This document shows, one piece after another, positions 37,996-46,571 of a DNA stretch of 64,000 bases (position 1 is its first letter; each line of letters opens with the position of its first letter). Source of the DNA: Microbulbifer sp. YPW16 (GTDB lineage Bacteria; Pseudomonadota; Gammaproteobacteria; Pseudomonadales; Cellvibrionaceae); the NCBI RefSeq assembly GCF_021290385.1, contig NZ_CP089928.1:186001-250000 (forward strand). The letters run 5' to 3'. The notes under the pieces were generated by a model. The model saw only the letters and a list, made by a program, of their open reading frames with translations. It did no database searches and had not been told where the DNA came from. The position numbers and the translations under genes are program-made.

Positions 37996-38673
37996 TCAAT
38001 CGTCGGAAGCGAAGCCGATGATGTGCAGCAGTGCGGTGAACAGGTTCAGGATATCCAGGTACAGGCGGGTGGTGGCCATCAGGTAGTTGGTTTCACCACC
38101 ATTGATGATCGCACTGGTGTCATACAGGATGAAGCCTGAGAACAGCAGGGCGATAACACCGCTCAGTACCACACTGGCCAGGGGCATATGCACGCCGAAG
38201 AAGCCGGCAATCATCATGCCCAGGGCACATACGAGGACTGCGATCAGGCCCACGAACAGGAAGCCGCCCATAAAGCTGAAATCCTTGCGGGTGGTCAGCA
38301 CGTAGGCGGACAGGGCAAAGAAGATCAGTGCGGTGGTACCCAGCGCCTGGGTGATCACCTGGGCCATGCCGGCGGCAACGTAATAGTTCAGCAGCGGTGC
38401 CAGGGAGGCCCCCAGCAGGCCGGTGAACGCAAATACCACGCCCACGCCTGCACCGGAATTGGCGGTGCGCGGCAGGACAAACCATACCAGCACAATCGCG
38501 GCGATGGAGCACACCAGCCCCATACCGCGGCCCATGCCCAGGGCCATGGCGACACCCGCGGTGAAGGCACTGAACAGCACGGTCATGGCGAGCAGTGCGT
38601 AGGTATTACGCAGCACCTTGGCCGATTCAGCGCGGTCCAGGGCGCCTGAGGGTGAATATACTTGCGGTTGCAT
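37996..38673 (-). CDS. yccA: Bax inhibitor-1 family protein YccA
   Basis: 225-residue inner-membrane protein with seven hydrophobic segments; in E. coli YccA modulates the FtsH protease. Recognised by the N-terminal cytoplasmic region and TALLAMTVLFSAFTAGVAMA-type first helix (here YALLAMTVLFSAFTAGV), GLLGASLAPLLNYYVAAG, SGFILYDTSAIINGGETNYL and LYLDILNLFTALLHIIGF. AGGAGA lies before the ATG at 38673. Often found next to tus genes in gammaproteobacteria, as here, but a terminator lies between them. Confidence 0.94.
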   Translation of the reverse strand: MQPQVYSPSGALDRAESAKVLRNTYALLAMTVLFSAFTAGVAMALGMGRGMGLVCSIAAIVLVWFVLPRTANSGAGVGVVFAFTGLLGASLAPLLNYYVAAGMAQVITQALGTTALIFFALSAYVLTTRKDFSFMGGFLFVGLIAVLVCALGMMIAGFFGVHMPLASVVLSGVIALLFSGFILYDTSAIINGGETNYLMATTRLYLDILNLFTALLHIIGFASDD

Positions 38674-38739
38674 TAGCTTCTCCTGCTATTGAACGATTGG
38701 CCAAATCATATAGGTGCTGGGTAGGACCATCAAGTTAGT

Positions 38740-41199
38740 TCACGCTTCTTCCGTCGCGGTGTCGCTGGCGCCCTTGTCGTCTCCCTGTCCGGGGAAGGCC
38801 AGGTCGGTCACCAGTGGCAGGTGATCCGACGCAACCTGCGTGAGTTCGGTGCGCGGGACCAGTACCTTGGACACTTTCATGCGCCTGCCAATGAATATGT
38901 AGTCAATCCTTGCCCGGGACAGGCGGCTGGGAAAGGTTCCACGGGGACGGTGGTTGGCGAGGTGCACCTGGGCATCATGCAGGTGCTCTGTCAGGCGCTT
39001 GTGTTCCGCGGAATTGGGTAGGGCATTGAAGTCGCCCAGCAGCACCTTGTGCCCGGTGCATTCCGGGTGACCCAGCCAGTCCGGGCCCAGCAGCGCGTCC
39101 ACCTGGCGCAGCCGCTCCGCCTTGCTGAGGCCCAGGTGCGTGTTAACGATCTGCACTTTCTCCCCGTTGTGGTCCACCTCTACCCAGACCGCCCCGCGGG
39201 GCTCGTCCACAGTGGGCAGGAGGGACAGGGGCGCTGCTTCCGGCGGGCCCGGCAATATATCCTTCTTGATCACTCGCATGGGCAGGCGGGACAGGATGGC
39301 ATCGCCGTAGCGCTCCTCCTCCAGGTGGATCGCCGGGTGGAACTGGAAATCCATTTGCAGGTAGCGCGCGATCCGTTCCGCCTGGTCCTCGCCACCGCTG
39401 CGGGGACGGCTGACATCCAGCTCCTGTAATGCCACCACGTCCGGCTGGTAGCGGGCGATTACGCGGGCGATCCTGCGGGCCGAATACTTGCCGTCCATGC
39501 CCAGGCAACTGTGCACGTTGTAGGTCATCACCCGCAGGGTTTTCACCGCCTGTGGCCGGTGCACCGGTACCAGCGGGTAATAGTGATGCAGGAACTGCTG
39601 TGCGGCACGGCGGAGGTCCCCGGCACGCCAGTAGCCCTGGGAGGGGCGCCGGATATCCTTGGGCAACAGGGCAAAGGCATTGGTCTCATTGGGGCCGGGG
39701 CCGCCGTGGCTGCCGTTTTCGACCGCGAAGGTCATGGGCTTTTCACCCGCGCACCAGCCACACATGATGAAGTCGCCGGCATCCGGGTGGTGACACAGGC
39801 GCGCCAGGTCGATGGCGGTCTGCTCAGCGAAGGGATGCTCGTCACCCATCAGGCGCAGGCCGTCCCGGGGCAACTCCACGGCGCCATCGCGCCACCAGCC
39901 ATGCACCGGGGCATCGTCCTCGTCAGAAGCCCGGTACAGTACCAGCGGCACCGCTGCGCGCTCCACAATCATTCGCGCTATCTCGGCCCTGGGCGTGCCG
40001 TTGGTGCGCAGGTTGTAGAGCATGGCCACCGGTCCCAGCGCCGCCAGGGCCAGCGGAGGCTCGGAGGCCGATACGTCGGAGTCGTCCGGGGGAATGATTT
40101 TCTCGATCCACTCACTGCCGAACATGCGCGCGCGCTCCAGCTGCACCCCGCGGCGTCCGGTGCTGCGATAGCTGGCATTGTCTCCGGGAAGGTCGCGCAG
40201 TGATTCGGACAGGGCCTCACCGAGGCTGCGGCCATGGCGCACCTCGTAGGGTTCCGCCTGTTCCTGGCCGTGGTCGGAGAAGATCCACACATCGTACTGG
40301 CGCTTATCAGAGCGGTGTGCGGCCCGCCAGATTCGCGCGATGGCATCGTCGATACCCTTCAGCACCCAGTGGGCGAAAGCAGAATTGGGACCGCGCCGGT
40401 GTGATTGCTCGTCATACCCGAGCAGGTTGACGTAAATCACCGGCAGGCCCCGGGCGATATCAATCTTGACCCCGAAAGTGCACAGCTCGCGCATCAGTAT
40501 GGTGACCGCCACACGGGTGGGAATAAACATCAGCTCGCGCCAGAAGTTCTCCCCGGCAAAAACACCGCGAATCGAGTCGATCACCGCGAGTACCAGTTCC
40601 ACCAGCAGCAGTGCGCCGGTACGGACCAGGCCCCAGAGGTTACTCAGGATCAGCAGGACCACCGTGAGTGGGCCGGCCTCCCGCAGGGCCGGGCCCCAGC
40701 CACGGGACGCCGGGCAGAAGTGTGCCTCGCCGTCAGACGTGCCAGCCCGGAACAGGCTCAGGTAGCAGCTGCCATCTTTCAGCAACGGGTCGTCTACACG
40801 CGCCTCGAGTTTTTCCTCCACGGCGCAGGCGGCATCGGGATCGTACATACGCACCAGCTGCTGGGTGTCGCGCATCATAAAGCCGAATGCGGGCACAATT
40901 GCGCGCACGCCATAAAAGAGCTCCGCCTGTACGGCGGGAGTGGTTGAGGGCACGCCGGGAAACAGGTGATCGAGCTGGTAGTGTTCCTTGCGAATCAGTT
41001 TCTGCACGAAGGGCATTCTTTTTCTGGCGAGCGCCTTCTGCAGCTGCGGGTAGGCCAGTCCGTCTACCTGGATCAGGATCAGGCCGTGGTCACTGGGATG
41101 GCTGTCGCTGGTGGGGAGTTTGAGCAGCCGGGCCATCCAGGCGCTGCGGCTGAAGCGGCGGCGCAGGCGGCGCAGGGCTGTCTCGATACGGCTCATCAT
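38740..41199 (-). CDS. Alkaline-phosphatase-like domain fused to EEP (endonuclease/exonuclease/phosphatase) domain
   Basis: 819-residue two-domain protein with an unusual fusion. Residues about 35-535 resemble an alkaline-phosphatase/phosphodiesterase-like fold: HGLILIQVDGLAYPQLQKAL, VPSTTPAVQAELFYGV, YVNLLGYDEQSHRRGPNS and IFSDHGQEQAEP; candidate metal ligands are the Asp and His residues of these segments. Two hydrophobic segments (LTVVLLILSNLWGLVRTGALLLVELVLAVI, about 155-185) suggest an inner-membrane hairpin. Residues about 555-805 are an EEP domain: LRVMTYNVHSCLG, VVALQELD, VNTHLGL, LLGDFNALPNS and ASDHLPLVTDL. Start is ATG 41199 (or 41196). It ends the VTT-glycosidase-GT4 operon, 19 bp after the glycosyltransferase stop. 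Substrates are probably phospho- or lipid-linked, by inference. Confidence 0.72.
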   Translation of the reverse strand: MMSRIETALRRLRRRFSRSAWMARLLKLPTSDSHPSDHGLILIQVDGLAYPQLQKALARKRMPFVQKLIRKEHYQLDHLFPGVPSTTPAVQAELFYGVRAIVPAFGFMMRDTQQLVRMYDPDAACAVEEKLEARVDDPLLKDGSCYLSLFRAGTSDGEAHFCPASRGWGPALREAGPLTVVLLILSNLWGLVRTGALLLVELVLAVIDSIRGVFAGENFWRELMFIPTRVAVTILMRELCTFGVKIDIARGLPVIYVNLLGYDEQSHRRGPNSAFAHWVLKGIDDAIARIWRAAHRSDKRQYDVWIFSDHGQEQAEPYEVRHGRSLGEALSESLRDLPGDNASYRSTGRRGVQLERARMFGSEWIEKIIPPDDSDVSASEPPLALAALGPVAMLYNLRTNGTPRAEIARMIVERAAVPLVLYRASDEDDAPVHGWWRDGAVELPRDGLRLMGDEHPFAEQTAIDLARLCHHPDAGDFIMCGWCAGEKPMTFAVENGSHGGPGPNETNAFALLPKDIRRPSQGYWRAGDLRRAAQQFLHHYYPLVPVHRPQAVKTLRVMTYNVHSCLGMDGKYSARRIARVIARYQPDVVALQELDVSRPRSGGEDQAERIARYLQMDFQFHPAIHLEEERYGDAILSRLPMRVIKKDILPGPPEAAPLSLLPTVDEPRGAVWVEVDHNGEKVQIVNTHLGLSKAERLRQVDALLGPDWLGHPECTGHKVLLGDFNALPNSAEHKRLTEHLHDAQVHLANHRPRGTFPSRLSRARIDYIFIGRRMKVSKVLVPRTELTQVASDHLPLVTDLAFPGQGDDKGASDTATEEA

Positions 41200-41218
41200 A
41201 GGCAATAAAAACCTGGCA

Positions 41219-42493
41219 CTAGCGGCGCGGCGGCTGGCCGAAGGCGGCACCTGCGGCACTGGTTACGCCTTCGAGAATATCCCACTGGGCGGCGATGAGG
41301 TTGCGCAGCCGCATCCACTGGTCGTAAACGGAGTCGTCGAGGGACCAGCTTTTTTTCAGCAGTGGCTGGTAGAGGTCGAGGGCCCGGCTCGCGCAGCGGT
41401 CCATGGAAAATCCCCGGGCGGTTTCCAGGGCCCCCGCACACAGCTGCCGGCGATCGTCGGCCCCGCGACTGTGGAGCCAATCGATGGCCCGGCGGAATTC
41501 CTCCCGGTTTTCGGCCATTACCAGGCGCCCGTTGATGCCATCGCGAACCACCTCGCGGGTGCCGTTGGCATCCAGGGCGACTACCGGCACCGAGGCTGCC
41601 ATGGCCTCGGTCAGGACCATGCCCTGGGTTTCGCTGGTGGAGGCGAAGACGAAGGTGTCCATCGCGGCATAGGCATCGCGTTGGCGTTCACCCTGCAGGG
41701 TTCCGGGCATATGGAGCCTGTCGGCCATACCGCGGGCACTGAACAGGTTTTCGATGACTGTACTGCTTGGACCACTGCCCACCAGCAAGAAATGGCTGTC
41801 CGCATGTGCCTGCATAAAGTCTGCAACCGCTGCTGCGGTGAACTCGAGGTTCTTCTCCGCCGCAAGCCTGCCCAGGTGGCCGACTACGAAAGCCCCGGCC
41901 GGTATGCCCAGTTCGGACCGTATGCTCGCGCCGTTACCTGGCAGGTACTGCTCTTCCTGCAGGCCCGTGGGCATCTCCTCGATCCGGGTTGTAACACCCC
42001 GCTCGCGCAGAATGTGCGCAATGCTCTCGCTGGGCGCGAAAACCAGGCTTGCCAGGTTTGCGTAACGGGTTCCCAGCTCGATCACAAATCGCTTGAGGGC
42101 CTGGGAATCCGCCGGCACATAATGGGTGTAGCGCTCGTACAGGGTGTGATGGGTAAACACCAGGGGAAGCCCGCGGGAGCGGGCAATCCTCACCGCTGTC
42201 ATGCCCAGCAGGAAAGGGTGGTGAGAGTGGACGATATCCGGCTGGAAGTCGTCCAGGCGCTCGCTCAGGTGGCCGGAGAAGGGCAGGGCCACGGAAAAGT
42301 CGCTGCCATTGAAATTCTGGATGGCGTGGATGCGTATTACATCCTGTTCACCTTTGATGTACTGGGAAAACTCCGGTGCGACGATCAATACCCGGTGCCC
42401 GCGCGCCCGGTACTCTGCGGCAAATGCCGCTACCGAGCGCGCCACGCCGCCTACATGGGGCAGGTAGGTATTGGTGAGCATGACAATGTTCAC
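41219..42493 (-). CDS. GT4-family glycosyltransferase
   Basis: 424-residue cytoplasmic or peripheral-membrane glycosyltransferase with the GT-B fold. N-terminal FTNTYLPHVGGVARSV-type motif (here LTNTYLPHVGGVARSV), GHLGRLAAEKNLEFT acceptor/nucleotide loop, LLVGSGPSSTVIE, and the C-terminal E-X7-E region FVFASTSETQGMVLTEAMAAS. It resembles glucosyl-diacylglycerol/lipid glucosyltransferases. The start is GTG 42493, whose last two bases and next base make a 4-bp GTGA overlap with the glycosidase stop; ATG 42481 in frame is internal. Followed by the phosphatase/EEP fusion after 19 bp. Donor and acceptor unknown. Confidence 0.88.
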   Translation of the reverse strand: MNIVMLTNTYLPHVGGVARSVAAFAAEYRARGHRVLIVAPEFSQYIKGEQDVIRIHAIQNFNGSDFSVALPFSGHLSERLDDFQPDIVHSHHPFLLGMTAVRIARSRGLPLVFTHHTLYERYTHYVPADSQALKRFVIELGTRYANLASLVFAPSESIAHILRERGVTTRIEEMPTGLQEEQYLPGNGASIRSELGIPAGAFVVGHLGRLAAEKNLEFTAAAVADFMQAHADSHFLLVGSGPSSTVIENLFSARGMADRLHMPGTLQGERQRDAYAAMDTFVFASTSETQGMVLTEAMAASVPVVALDANGTREVVRDGINGRLVMAENREEFRRAIDWLHSRGADDRRQLCAGALETARGFSMDRCASRALDLYQPLLKKSWSLDDSVYDQWMRLRNLIAAQWDILEGVTSAAGAAFGQPPRR

Positions 42494-44751
42494 TGGGCGG
42501 TGAGCTCCACTTCCTGGGAGCCGGGCGCTACCCTGGCGGGGGCAAACCCCAGCGCCCGGACTTCGATCGGGGGCTCTTCACCGTGCCATTCGGCCATCCA
42601 GCTGACCCGCGGGACAATACCGGGTATCACCTCGACAGTAATGCGTCCGAAGCGTGTTGGTGCGGGCCCGAAACGGACCGGCGCAGTGGCGGTCTGGTCG
42701 CTCAGCCACTCGGGGGGCAGGCCGGAAACAAGCACCAGTGTGTCTCCCTCCTCGCGCACAAAACAGTTGCGCTGCATTGCCACCCACTCGGCGGCGGCCC
42801 AGGCGTGCTGGCCGTCGCCCATACAGCCGCCCAGCGAGTGCGGGTGGATGGCTTCGGGCCACTGGCCAGTCGGGGACGCAAGCTGGGCGACATTGCGCAT
42901 CAGCTCCACACAACGGGCATCGCCGGCGCGCAACAGGACCTGGGCGATATGCAGGGTGAGGTAGGCATTAATGCCGGAATGGATCATATCCTGGAAAAAG
43001 CCGCCGCTGACAAAGCACTTTTCCATCAGGAATTCCGCCAGGTCGAGCAGTCGGGGGTCCTCCGCTGGGTAGAGTGAGAGTGGGTAGCCGGCGGCGATGG
43101 AGCCGATGGCGCCAGGGTCGAGTCGCCGGTTGGGCGACGCCGGCATCGCCGGGCGGCCGAGTCGCTCGGCAGCTGCGGCCAGGCTGTCATCGATGGTTTT
43201 TTGGAAATCCTTCGCCTGGGCGGCAAAGCGGGTGCTGTCGTTGTGAAGCCCCTCGCGCTCGCACATGTCGGCGGCGGCATGCAAGCCGCCCACGCCCCAG
43301 AAATCATCCCAGTAATAGCAGTCATTTGGACCCAGGTGCTCGGCACTGAAGCCTGCGGGCAGCAGTCCACCGCAACGGCTTCCATCTTTGGGCAGGCGCT
43401 TGTCGTCGATCCAGCTGGCCCCGCGCAGCACGGCGTCCCTCCAGCCGGGCTTGAGCCGCCGGTTTGTAAGCTGGCAGAAGAGATCGAAGATCCACAGCGC
43501 CTCGCCGTTGGAGTCCCACTCACCATCCTGGGAATGGAAAAAGCCATCCCGTTTCTGCCGGTGCGGGAACTGGTCCAGGGCCCGCTCGGCCCGGTCCACG
43601 AGGCCGGCATACAGCAGGGACTGGATCATGAATGCCGCGTCCCGGAACCAGAAGCGCTTGTAGGTATAGGGGCCGGGGTAAACATCCTTGGGTGAGTGCA
43701 GGATCAGCGTGCGGATGGCGGCGTCGTAAAGGAATTGTATCTTCTGGTCCGGCACCACCATTGCGCAGTGGTTGGCCAGGGTCTCACCCCAGTTGCCGGG
43801 TTTAGTGGCGGCGGGGCTGCCAGACCGGCTCACCGGGTCAGGTTCCAGCGGAATTTTCACCTGTACATCGAGGGGCTTACCGGGCTCGATGCGGAACATG
43901 GCGGCGGCCGTCGCCATGCCCACTTCGCACTCACCATGGGTGCGGCCGCCCTCATCGTGCAGGTGCAGGTAGATATCACCATGGTGGTAGTCCGAAGCCA
44001 GGTGTCGTTCCAGGGCACGATCGAACTCGACAGCGAATTTTTTCTCAATCAGCCATTTGCGCCGGTCATTATCCAGCCGCACCTTGTGGACGAAACTCAC
44101 CCCTTCCGGGTTATAGGGACGCAGCGCCACTACCAGCCAGCCGCCGGCGCCGCTCTCTGCCTGGAGGTCGAGGAGGCACTGCTTGTCGCCGTTGGAACTT
44201 TCCACCATGGCGTGGTTGCGCAGGTGCATATCAGCATGGCTGGACTCGGTCAGGACGCTGATGTTGTCGCCCAGCAACAGCTCCTGGCGGCACTGTTCCA
44301 GCCGCGAGGGTATCAATTGTTCACCGCTCTCGCTGACCACCCATGTGTCGATTGACCAGCCGTCGTAGTGGGGGGTCAGCAGCCCGCGCGGATCCACCAG
44401 CGGCATTTCCTCGTAGTCCGGCAGGCCCACGGCAGTCCAGTTCCGGTGACTCAGGTTGCAGTGCGTAATGGAAAACGCGCGGGGTATGAATGATTGGTCC
44501 AGCGGGTCGAACTGGCGTTCGACCCAGTAGGGCCAGACCCAGTCCAGGTTATGCTGGATTACCTTGCTGTTGATCAGTGCGCGGGCATGGAAGATCACCC
44601 CGGCACGCAATAGCTCGATCGGTTCAGCTACCTCTGACGGTTGGGCAAAACGCTGCAGGTGCGCCATGACTGACAGCGGGTCTAGAAAGCCGTGGGAGGT
44701 GGCAAATTTGCGGACAAAGAAACGCCAGGGCAGCCATTTCATCCAGGGCAT
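42490..44751 (-). CDS. Glycogen-debranching-like glycosidase (amylo-alpha-1,6-glucosidase family)
   Basis: 753-residue protein. The N-terminal beta-sandwich (GDE-N type) is visible in RAFSITHCNLSHRNWTAVG and SESGEQLIPSRLEQCRQELLL. The C-terminal (alpha/alpha)6 barrel of amylo-alpha-1,6-glucosidases runs about 340-700: LYDAAIRTLILHSPKDVYPGP, TYKRFWFRDAAFMIQSLLYAG, DGFFHSQDGEWDSNGEALWI, DCYYWDDFWGVGGLHAA, and PTGQWPEAIHPHSLGGCMGDG with likely catalytic carboxylates. No signal peptide. The ATG at 44751 overlaps the stop of the VTT gene by one base (TAATG). In this operon its substrate may be a glucan or glycolipid rather than glycogen; no glycogen genes lie near. Confidence 0.82.
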   Translation of the reverse strand: MPWMKWLPWRFFVRKFATSHGFLDPLSVMAHLQRFAQPSEVAEPIELLRAGVIFHARALINSKVIQHNLDWVWPYWVERQFDPLDQSFIPRAFSITHCNLSHRNWTAVGLPDYEEMPLVDPRGLLTPHYDGWSIDTWVVSESGEQLIPSRLEQCRQELLLGDNISVLTESSHADMHLRNHAMVESSNGDKQCLLDLQAESGAGGWLVVALRPYNPEGVSFVHKVRLDNDRRKWLIEKKFAVEFDRALERHLASDYHHGDIYLHLHDEGGRTHGECEVGMATAAAMFRIEPGKPLDVQVKIPLEPDPVSRSGSPAATKPGNWGETLANHCAMVVPDQKIQFLYDAAIRTLILHSPKDVYPGPYTYKRFWFRDAAFMIQSLLYAGLVDRAERALDQFPHRQKRDGFFHSQDGEWDSNGEALWIFDLFCQLTNRRLKPGWRDAVLRGASWIDDKRLPKDGSRCGGLLPAGFSAEHLGPNDCYYWDDFWGVGGLHAAADMCEREGLHNDSTRFAAQAKDFQKTIDDSLAAAAERLGRPAMPASPNRRLDPGAIGSIAAGYPLSLYPAEDPRLLDLAEFLMEKCFVSGGFFQDMIHSGINAYLTLHIAQVLLRAGDARCVELMRNVAQLASPTGQWPEAIHPHSLGGCMGDGQHAWAAAEWVAMQRNCFVREEGDTLVLVSGLPPEWLSDQTATAPVRFGPAPTRFGRITVEVIPGIVPRVSWMAEWHGEEPPIEVRALGFAPARVAPGSQEVELTAQ

Positions 44752-45461
44752 TACAGATCCTCCCGTTCGATTTTCTGTGCGAGGGCGCGCCTTGCAATAC
44801 GGGTGATGCCGATCAGCGCCACGACCGCCAGTACAAAGCCGATACCATATAGTGTCCACTCTACCGGCGTGCGCTCCGACTCCATCGCTCCCAGTGTGGC
44901 CAGGTCCGAAGCGATGGAGCCGACATATACATTGTGAACGGTCAACGGGATGATGCCGATGGAGTTACCAATGACAAAATCCCTTAACCGCACTGGCGTC
45001 AAACCGAAAAAATAGTTTGACAGCTTGAAAGGGAAAAGAGGCACCAGCCGGGTTAGCATTACCAGGCGCCAGCCCTCATCCTTGATCACCTCCCCCAGGT
45101 GGGGTGGCTTCACATGTGACATCAGCCACCTTGATGGCCGTGGGCCAAACAGGTAGCGGGCGATCAGGAAGGCAATGGTGGCGCCGAGGACGGTACCCGC
45201 GACTACCAGTACGGTTCCCTTGATTACGCCGAAAACAAATCCCGCTCCCATGGTGAATATCACGCCCGGGGCCAGCACCACGATGGCCAGTGCAATGACC
45301 AGGATGAAGAGCAGGCTGGCCTGCCAGCCACGGCTCTCCATCCACTGCAGCAGCTCAATCAGCCGGTCGTCCAGGTCAAAGTAAAAAAGCAGCCCAAGGC
45401 CAATCCCCACCCCGATGGTGCAGAGCACGATGATCCAGACGGGTGCGTACTTGACTGCCAT
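44751..45461 (-). CDS. VTT-domain (DedA/TMEM41/TVP38-like) membrane protein
   Basis: 236-residue polytopic membrane protein, six or so hydrophobic segments. Markers: FTMGAGFVFGVIKGTVLVVAG, then LGATIAFLIARYLFGPRP, and RLVPLFPFKLSNYFFGLTPVRL with VGNSIGIIP-like sequence typical of VTT/SNARE-assoc domains. Some VTT proteins are lipid scramblases or act in undecaprenyl-phosphate flipping, so a lipid-carrier role is plausible. The start is ATG 45461 (GAG upstream); a TTG at 45473 in frame is less likely. First gene of the four-gene operon, coupled by a one-base stop/start overlap to the glycosidase. Confidence 0.87.
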   Translation of the reverse strand: MAVKYAPVWIIVLCTIGVGIGLGLLFYFDLDDRLIELLQWMESRGWQASLLFILVIALAIVVLAPGVIFTMGAGFVFGVIKGTVLVVAGTVLGATIAFLIARYLFGPRPSRWLMSHVKPPHLGEVIKDEGWRLVMLTRLVPLFPFKLSNYFFGLTPVRLRDFVIGNSIGIIPLTVHNVYVGSIASDLATLGAMESERTPVEWTLYGIGFVLAVVALIGITRIARRALAQKIEREDL

Positions 45462-45593
45462 AGGTTCGCTCAAAAAGGATTACGGAAGAACAACTTTCGC
45501 GCTCTTCCACATAAGCCTAGCCAAGTGACGGCTGTTTTGTTGGCAGCAATATCCCGCCTGGAGCTGAAAAAAGAGGAGGGCGTCGCCAGTTCC

Positions 45594-45621
45594 TTGAAAA
45601 ATTGCCTCCTTTGCCTATATG
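45594..45621 (+). promoter_or_regulatory. Putative sigma-70 promoter of the TorF-like gene
   Basis: TTGAAA (45594-45599), 16-base spacer, TATATG (45616-45621), about 60 bp before the ATG. Moderate match only; no experimental support. Confidence 0.35.
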
Positions 45622-45682
45622 TAGCCTACCTGCCAGAGAAAGGCGTTCCCGCATGACGGCAGGCATATCAAGGAAGACACGC

Positions 45683-46444
45683 ATGCATCTCTCAACAGGC
45701 CACAATTTACTCGTTTCGGTAGCCCTGATCGCAGCGCTGCTGCCGCTGGCGTCCTTCGCCCAGGAGCCTGAAGAGGAGGAAAGTGAAGAGCCCTCCTTTG
45801 GCACCTTCGGTGGTAGTGCCATGCTTGCCAGTGACTACATGTTCCGGAGCATTTCGAACTCCAACCTGCGGCCACAGGTCCAGGCGGATATGAACTGGTC
45901 CCACGATGCGGGTTTTTACCTGGGTGTGTGGGCCTCCAATACCGACTTTGGTGGCGCCGGAAACAGCATGGAGCTGGATCCCTATGTGGGCATGGCCGGT
46001 AATTTCGGCGAAAGCAACTTCAGTTACGACATCGGCTATTGGTCGTACAACTATCCCGGCTCCGAGTTCTCTCTGAACTACGGGGAAGTTTATGTCTATG
46101 TCACCTGGACATTGGATGATTTCTCCATTACCCCCAGTGTCTGGTACGCGGACAACTATTTTGGTGAAGACTTCCTCGATGAGGTTTCGGCCCTGGCGTA
46201 TGAGGTGACCCTCGCTTACCAGCTTCCCGATAACTTTTCCGCGTCTGTGCGGGTGGGTGAGCAGACATTCGAGTCTGCATTTGACAACCTTAATTATGTC
46301 TACTACGACCTGGGCATGGATTATACGATCGAGGACTGGACGATGGACCTGCGCTGGTATGACACGGACGGCGTAGACCCATTCCTCGCCAATCCCAAAC
46401 TGGCTGATGGCGAATGGGTATTTAGTATCACCCGCAGCTTCTAG
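45683..46444 (+). CDS. TorF-family putative porin
   Basis: 253-residue outer-membrane beta-barrel protein. Signal peptide: HNLLVSVALIAALLPLASFAQ, cleaved near residue 25, then an acidic linker (EPEEEESEEPSFGT). The remainder alternates short polar/aromatic strands (GSAMLASDYMFRSISNSNLRP, GFYLGVWASNTDF, SYDIGYWSYNYPGS) and ends in the porin-type phenylalanine (WVFSITRSF). The TorF/TIGR02001 porin signature FRGIS-like strand (FRSIS) is present. AAGGA lies eight to twelve bases before the ATG. Followed by betB 127 bp downstream on the same strand, so it may serve uptake of choline/betaine, by inference. Confidence 0.85.
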   Translation: MHLSTGHNLLVSVALIAALLPLASFAQEPEEEESEEPSFGTFGGSAMLASDYMFRSISNSNLRPQVQADMNWSHDAGFYLGVWASNTDFGGAGNSMELDPYVGMAGNFGESNFSYDIGYWSYNYPGSEFSLNYGEVYVYVTWTLDDFSITPSVWYADNYFGEDFLDEVSALAYEVTLAYQLPDNFSASVRVGEQTFESAFDNLNYVYYDLGMDYTIEDWTMDLRWYDTDGVDPFLANPKLADGEWVFSITRSF

Positions 46445-46571
46445 TCGGCCCTGTTATCGGCACAGGACTCCTGGCCCGGATGGCCCAGGGTACGCCGGCC
46501 TGTTGCCGGCAATTCCTGTTTACTCTCCTAAACTCTTCACATGAAACTACTCTGGCCTCCGGGAGCAGCCA

